Part shown: piece by piece, positions 61,334 through 64,000 of the stretch | Layout of the letters: each line of letters begins with the position of its first letter | Position numbering within the stretch: position 1 is the stretch's first letter | Assembly: GCA_038318895.1 (NCBI GenBank) | Contig: JBBQCS010000001.1 | Span: 62,001 to 126,000, forward strand | Reading direction: 5' to 3' | From: UBA11222 sp030652895 | Lineage (GTDB): Bacteria; Pseudomonadota; Alphaproteobacteria; UBA11222 | DNA length: 64,000 nt | The notes under the pieces: model-generated | The model's database searches: none | The model's input: the letters and a program-made list of their open reading frames with translations, nothing else | What the model was told of the DNA's origin: nothing | Made by a program: the position numbers and the translations under genes

Positions 61334-61753
61334 ATGACAACCGCAAAAGTAAGTGAAGATGTGAACGCCAATGCCGATCTGGTATTTGCGAAACTGGGCG
61401 ACTTTGCTGGCATCGAAGGCGAACTCATCAAATCGAAAAAGATCACCGGCTCGGGCATTGGCTGTCTGCGCGAAATAACCCTGGCCAACGGCGCACGGGT
61501 GGTGGAACGGCTGGATAATCAGGATCCGAACAGCCGTACACAGACATACAGCATCCAGAATGACGACCACCCGCTGCCGTTCAAGGCCTATGTAGCAACC
61601 CTGATCGTTACACCTACCGCAGCCAACCAGTGCCGCGTTGACTGGTTCAGTAATTTCGATGTCAAAAGCGGAACCGAAGCGGAGGCGATTACCTTCGCCA
61701 AAGGCATCTATACGGGCATGATCAAAAGCGTGCGGCAGCAATTGGCCGCCTAA
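61334..61753 (+). CDS. SRPBCC (polyketide cyclase/START-like) family protein
   Basis: This 139-residue protein has the START/Bet v1-like layout. The strand-helix opening is VSEDVNANADLVFAKLGDF, the long beta sheet includes GIGCLREITLANGARVVERL, and the C-terminal helix begins AITFAKGIYTGMIKSV. Such proteins bind hydrophobic ligands or act as cyclases. No catalytic residue can be named. ACGGGAGCACGCC gives a good ribosome-binding site. It follows the methyltransferase closely and may be co-transcribed. Confidence 0.78.
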   Translation: MTTAKVSEDVNANADLVFAKLGDFAGIEGELIKSKKITGSGIGCLREITLANGARVVERLDNQDPNSRTQTYSIQNDDHPLPFKAYVATLIVTPTAANQCRVDWFSNFDVKSGTEAEAITFAKGIYTGMIKSVRQQLAA

Positions 61754-61868
61754 TGCGCGACAAGAACGCTTTCGGCTTAATCACGATACCTTAATTTTGC
61801 CACAGAACCGCCTGAATGCAGTTTTAGCTTTCAGGACTGGAAACGGTCTAATTTCGATAGAGGGTGTC

Positions 61869-62594
61869 ATGAACATTCGAAAGTTTTTCTTCGTCACGTC
61901 GATGATTGCAGCATTTACCGCCCAAACGGCGGCGCCGGCGCTGGCATGGCAGCCGGATCACTCATCTGGCCACGGCTATCGCAAAGGGCATCACGAGGGA
62001 TATTTTCGGGGCGACGACCACCGGCGGGATCGCGGGCACGACCGCCGGCGGGATCGCGGTCACGACAGGCACACAAACTTTTCAGTATTTGTCGGCCAGA
62101 GTTATGGACCCGGGTGGGGGCATGGCTATGGACCCGGGTGGGGACACCGGTCGGCCTATTACCCCGCCAACAGAAGCTATGCCCCTGGATATTCTGGCGC
62201 TGGCAACAACAGCCTGTTCGGTGCTCTGATTGGGGGCGGGGTTGGCGGTATAGCCGGTTCCCATGTGGGTAAGGGCGATGGACGCACAGCGGCCATTATC
62301 GGCGGTACATTGATCGGCGCCTTGTTTGGCAGCAATGTTGGCCGTGCCATGACGCCCTATGATCACGGCCATGCGGCGCAAGTATTTGAAGCAACCCCAA
62401 GCAACCAGACCATCGCCTGGCAGAACCCCGATTATGGCACAGCGTACCAGGTCACGCCGGTACGCACGTTTCAGGTAAATGACGGCCGCTATTGCCGGGA
62501 ATATCAGGCCCTGGCCACCGTCGGGGGCCGTCAGGAACGTACCTATGGCACCGCGTGCCGCACACCCGATGGCGACTGGCAGATCATGAATTAG
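61869..62594 (+). CDS. Glycine-zipper envelope protein with tandem repeats
   Basis: This is a 241-residue secreted or outer-membrane-associated protein. A signal peptide ends around APALA-W27. A His/Arg/Asp/Gly-rich stretch follows, with RRDRGHDR repeated and YGPGWGH repeated. A glycine zipper with small-residue periodicity (GALIGGGVGGIAG, then AAIIGGTLIGALFGSNVG) occupies about 115-165. The C-terminus (YCREYQALATVGGRQERTYG) resembles the 17-kDa surface-antigen family. The start at 61869 has GAGG upstream. Function unknown; an envelope structural role is inferred. Two 24-bp direct repeats underlie the polar repeats. Confidence 0.78.
   Translation: MNIRKFFFVTSMIAAFTAQTAAPALAWQPDHSSGHGYRKGHHEGYFRGDDHRRDRGHDRRRDRGHDRHTNFSVFVGQSYGPGWGHGYGPGWGHRSAYYPANRSYAPGYSGAGNNSLFGALIGGGVGGIAGSHVGKGDGRTAAIIGGTLIGALFGSNVGRAMTPYDHGHAAQVFEATPSNQTIAWQNPDYGTAYQVTPVRTFQVNDGRYCREYQALATVGGRQERTYGTACRTPDGDWQIMN
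62016..62063 (+). repeat. Tandem 24-bp repeat, two copies
   Basis: Copies at 62016-62039 and 62040-62063 differ at only two bases. They encode two runs of the Asp-Arg/His-Arg-Arg-Asp-Arg-Gly-His type inside the envelope protein. Confidence 0.8.
62103..62150 (+). repeat. Tandem 24-bp repeat, two copies, second unit type
   Basis: Copies at 62103-62126 and 62127-62150 share the core TATGGACCCGGGTGGGG and diverge at the end. They encode the repeated Tyr-Gly-Pro-Gly-Trp-Gly-His unit. Confidence 0.75.
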
Positions 62595-62653
62595 GTTACA
62601 CTGCATCTGCTGACACGCTAACATGACCGGACAAACCTTCAGGGAGGCCGGTC

Positions 62654-63820
62654 ATGAACCAGATCAATTTGCGGCACGGAATTTTTCTAGCGCCGTTTCA
62701 CCCGGTTGACGAAGACCCAACCCTGTGCCTGCAACGCGATCTGGAACTGGTCGAATGGCTGGATCAACTCGGTTACGACGAGGCCTGGATTGGCGAGCAT
62801 CATTCCGCGGGCTTTGAGATCATCGCTTCGCCGGAACTATTCATTGCTGCAGCCGCGGAGCGCACCAAACGTATCCGGCTCGGCACCGGGGTGGTGTCAT
62901 TGCCCTATCACCAGCCTCTGATGGTGGCCAACCGCATCATTCAACTGGATCATATGACCAAGGGCCGTGTGATGTTTGGCGCGGGGCCCGGGCTGTTGCC
63001 GTCCGACGCGCATATGCTGGGCATTGATCCGTCTACCCAGCGTGACCGCATGGCGCAGGCGCTGGATGTAATCCTGCGCCTGTTCAAAGGTGAAACAGTC
63101 ACGGAAAAAACCGAATGGTACACGCTCAACAATGCGCGCGTACATCTTATGCCGTATAGCAGGCCCTATCCCGAAGTGGCGGTGGCAAGCGCCATCACGC
63201 CATCGGGCGGACGTCTGGCGGGAAAATATGACCTTGGCATGCTGTGTTTCGCGGCGACGCAAGCCGAAGGCTTCAACGCGCTGGCGTTCAACTGGCAGGT
63301 CGCCAATGAAATTTCCCAGGAACTGCGCGGCGCGGCGATGAACCCTGAGGGCCTGCGTTTGGTCGGGCCGGTGCATGTTGCAGAAACCCGCGAACAGGCG
63401 CGCGCCAATGTGGAGTTCGGCATTCACAAATGGCGCGATTATTTCAGCCGCATCAATCCGATCGGGGCGCAGGCGGAATCCAGTGGCGATCCCATCGACG
63501 CGATGATCAAATCCGGAAGTGCGGTAATCGGGACCCCGGCGGACGCGATCGCGCAGATCGAGCGGCTTCAAAAAGCCCAGGGCGAATTTGGTTGCTTCCT
63601 CCAAATGGCGCATAATTGGGCGAATTTTACGGAGACCAGAAAATCCTATGATCTGTGGATGCGTCATGTCGCCCCGCATTTCCGCAAGGCCAATAAAAAT
63701 CGTGAAGAATCGCTGGGCTGGGTGACACGGGATGGGCGTGAACTGATGGGTGGCGCGATAAAGGCGGCGCAGGAAATGTTTGCAAAGCACAATGCCGAAC
63801 AGGCCGCAAAACCAAAGTGA
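62654..63820 (+). CDS. LLM-class flavin-dependent monooxygenase
   Basis: This is a 388-residue bacterial-luciferase-like TIM barrel (PF00296). The opening, with FLAPFHPVDEDP and then EHH at residues 48-50, is typical of two-component flavin monooxygenases. RIRLGTGVVSLPYHQPLMVA and GRVMFGAGPGLLPSDAHMLG form the FMN pocket. A C-terminal insertion (SGSAVIGTPADAIAQIERLQ) is standard. The luciferase-type enzymes use reduced FMN from a separate reductase, which is not in the window. The substrate is unknown; alkane, sulfonate or terpenoid acids are usual. AGGGAGG provides the ribosome-binding site. Confidence 0.87.
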   Translation: MNQINLRHGIFLAPFHPVDEDPTLCLQRDLELVEWLDQLGYDEAWIGEHHSAGFEIIASPELFIAAAAERTKRIRLGTGVVSLPYHQPLMVANRIIQLDHMTKGRVMFGAGPGLLPSDAHMLGIDPSTQRDRMAQALDVILRLFKGETVTEKTEWYTLNNARVHLMPYSRPYPEVAVASAITPSGGRLAGKYDLGMLCFAATQAEGFNALAFNWQVANEISQELRGAAMNPEGLRLVGPVHVAETREQARANVEFGIHKWRDYFSRINPIGAQAESSGDPIDAMIKSGSAVIGTPADAIAQIERLQKAQGEFGCFLQMAHNWANFTETRKSYDLWMRHVAPHFRKANKNREESLGWVTRDGRELMGGAIKAAQEMFAKHNAEQAAKPK

Positions 63821-64000
63821 CGGAGTAAACTATTAAAAATATTATGGATTTTCCCTTTGGGCCTTTTTCCTAATCGAAAAAAGGGTCGCATGCAAACGGG
63901 TCGCGGATGCTCGCCGCAATTTCGTGTGTAAATATTATTCCCCAATGGGGGCCTCGCGTGCCATGATGTCGGACCAAGAAATTAGCCAATAAGAAACACC
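63821..64000. other. Right-edge region without a supported gene
   Basis: I see no coding sequence in these 180 bp. An AT-rich inverted repeat, CCTTTTT (63862-63868) with AAAAAGG (63878-63884), may end the monooxygenase transcript but is weak. Confidence 0.35.

Noticed and set aside
1..64000. CRISPR arrays, insertion sequences, prophage, toxin-antitoxin or defence islands
   Set aside because: No regularly spaced repeats, transposase, integrase or defence gene was seen; composition is even throughout.

Overview
This window looks like chromosome from an alphaproteobacterium, probably a free-living, aerobic, Rhodospirillales-like lineage. The assignment rests on gene order and protein flavour, not on a marker search. 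Supporting signs are the mdh-sucC-sucD-sucA-sucB-lpd block, the ffh-rpsP-rimM-trmD-rplS-leuCDB-asd block, a hisZ/hisG pair, a TipF-like degenerate EAL protein, YbjN coupled to ProC, and many CoA-transferase, amidohydrolase and luciferase-like genes. Base composition is moderately GC-rich and even. I see no integrase, transposase, phage gene or CRISPR array.

Layout. 1-3.5 kb: a truncated alpha/beta hydrolase, then a Lon-like protease coupled to a stress-protein-like gene. 3.5-5.5 kb: cobalamin genes cobC and cbiB, divergent and almost touching. 5.6-13 kb: a catabolic region with a class III CoA-transferase, a 2-hydroxyacyl-CoA lyase-like ThDP enzyme and an MFS carrier in one tight operon, then a BKACE enzyme, an amidohydrolase and an isocitrate/isopropylmalate dehydrogenase-like enzyme. 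13-17 kb: a host-attachment-type protein, a site-2 protease with CBS domains, and a second cobalamin cluster (bluB-cbiX-cobA). 17-23 kb: small unknowns, an HSD10-like dehydrogenase, mscL, two tandem amidohydrolase paralogues, and the remnant of an acyl-CoA synthetase.

23-36 kb is mostly housekeeping: ybjN-proC, ispE, a TPR lipoprotein, a phosphofructokinase with pyrophosphate-type residues, aguB, the TipF-like protein, a HAD phosphatase, a glcE without visible partners, an SDR and hisZ-hisG. 36-45 kb is the complete 2-oxoglutarate-to-succinate and malate section of the TCA cycle on the minus strand, ending in a hairpin terminator. A tRNA-Gly(CCC) and a CinA-type amidase follow. 46-54 kb is the SRP/ribosome/tRNA-modification operon running into leucine and aspartate-family synthesis, closed by a perfect hairpin. 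54-60 kb is glutamate synthase (gltB-gltD, minus strand). 60-64 kb holds a methyltransferase, an SRPBCC protein, a glycine-zipper envelope protein with 24-bp tandem repeats, and a luciferase-like monooxygenase.

The best candidate for something not well described is the 5.6-9.7 kb operon. It combines a carrier, a CoA-transferase and a lyase that would release formyl-CoA, which together would make a compact 2-hydroxy-acid (or oxalate) cleavage route. No strong case for a wholly new system was found, and all functional claims here are from reading sequence by eye.
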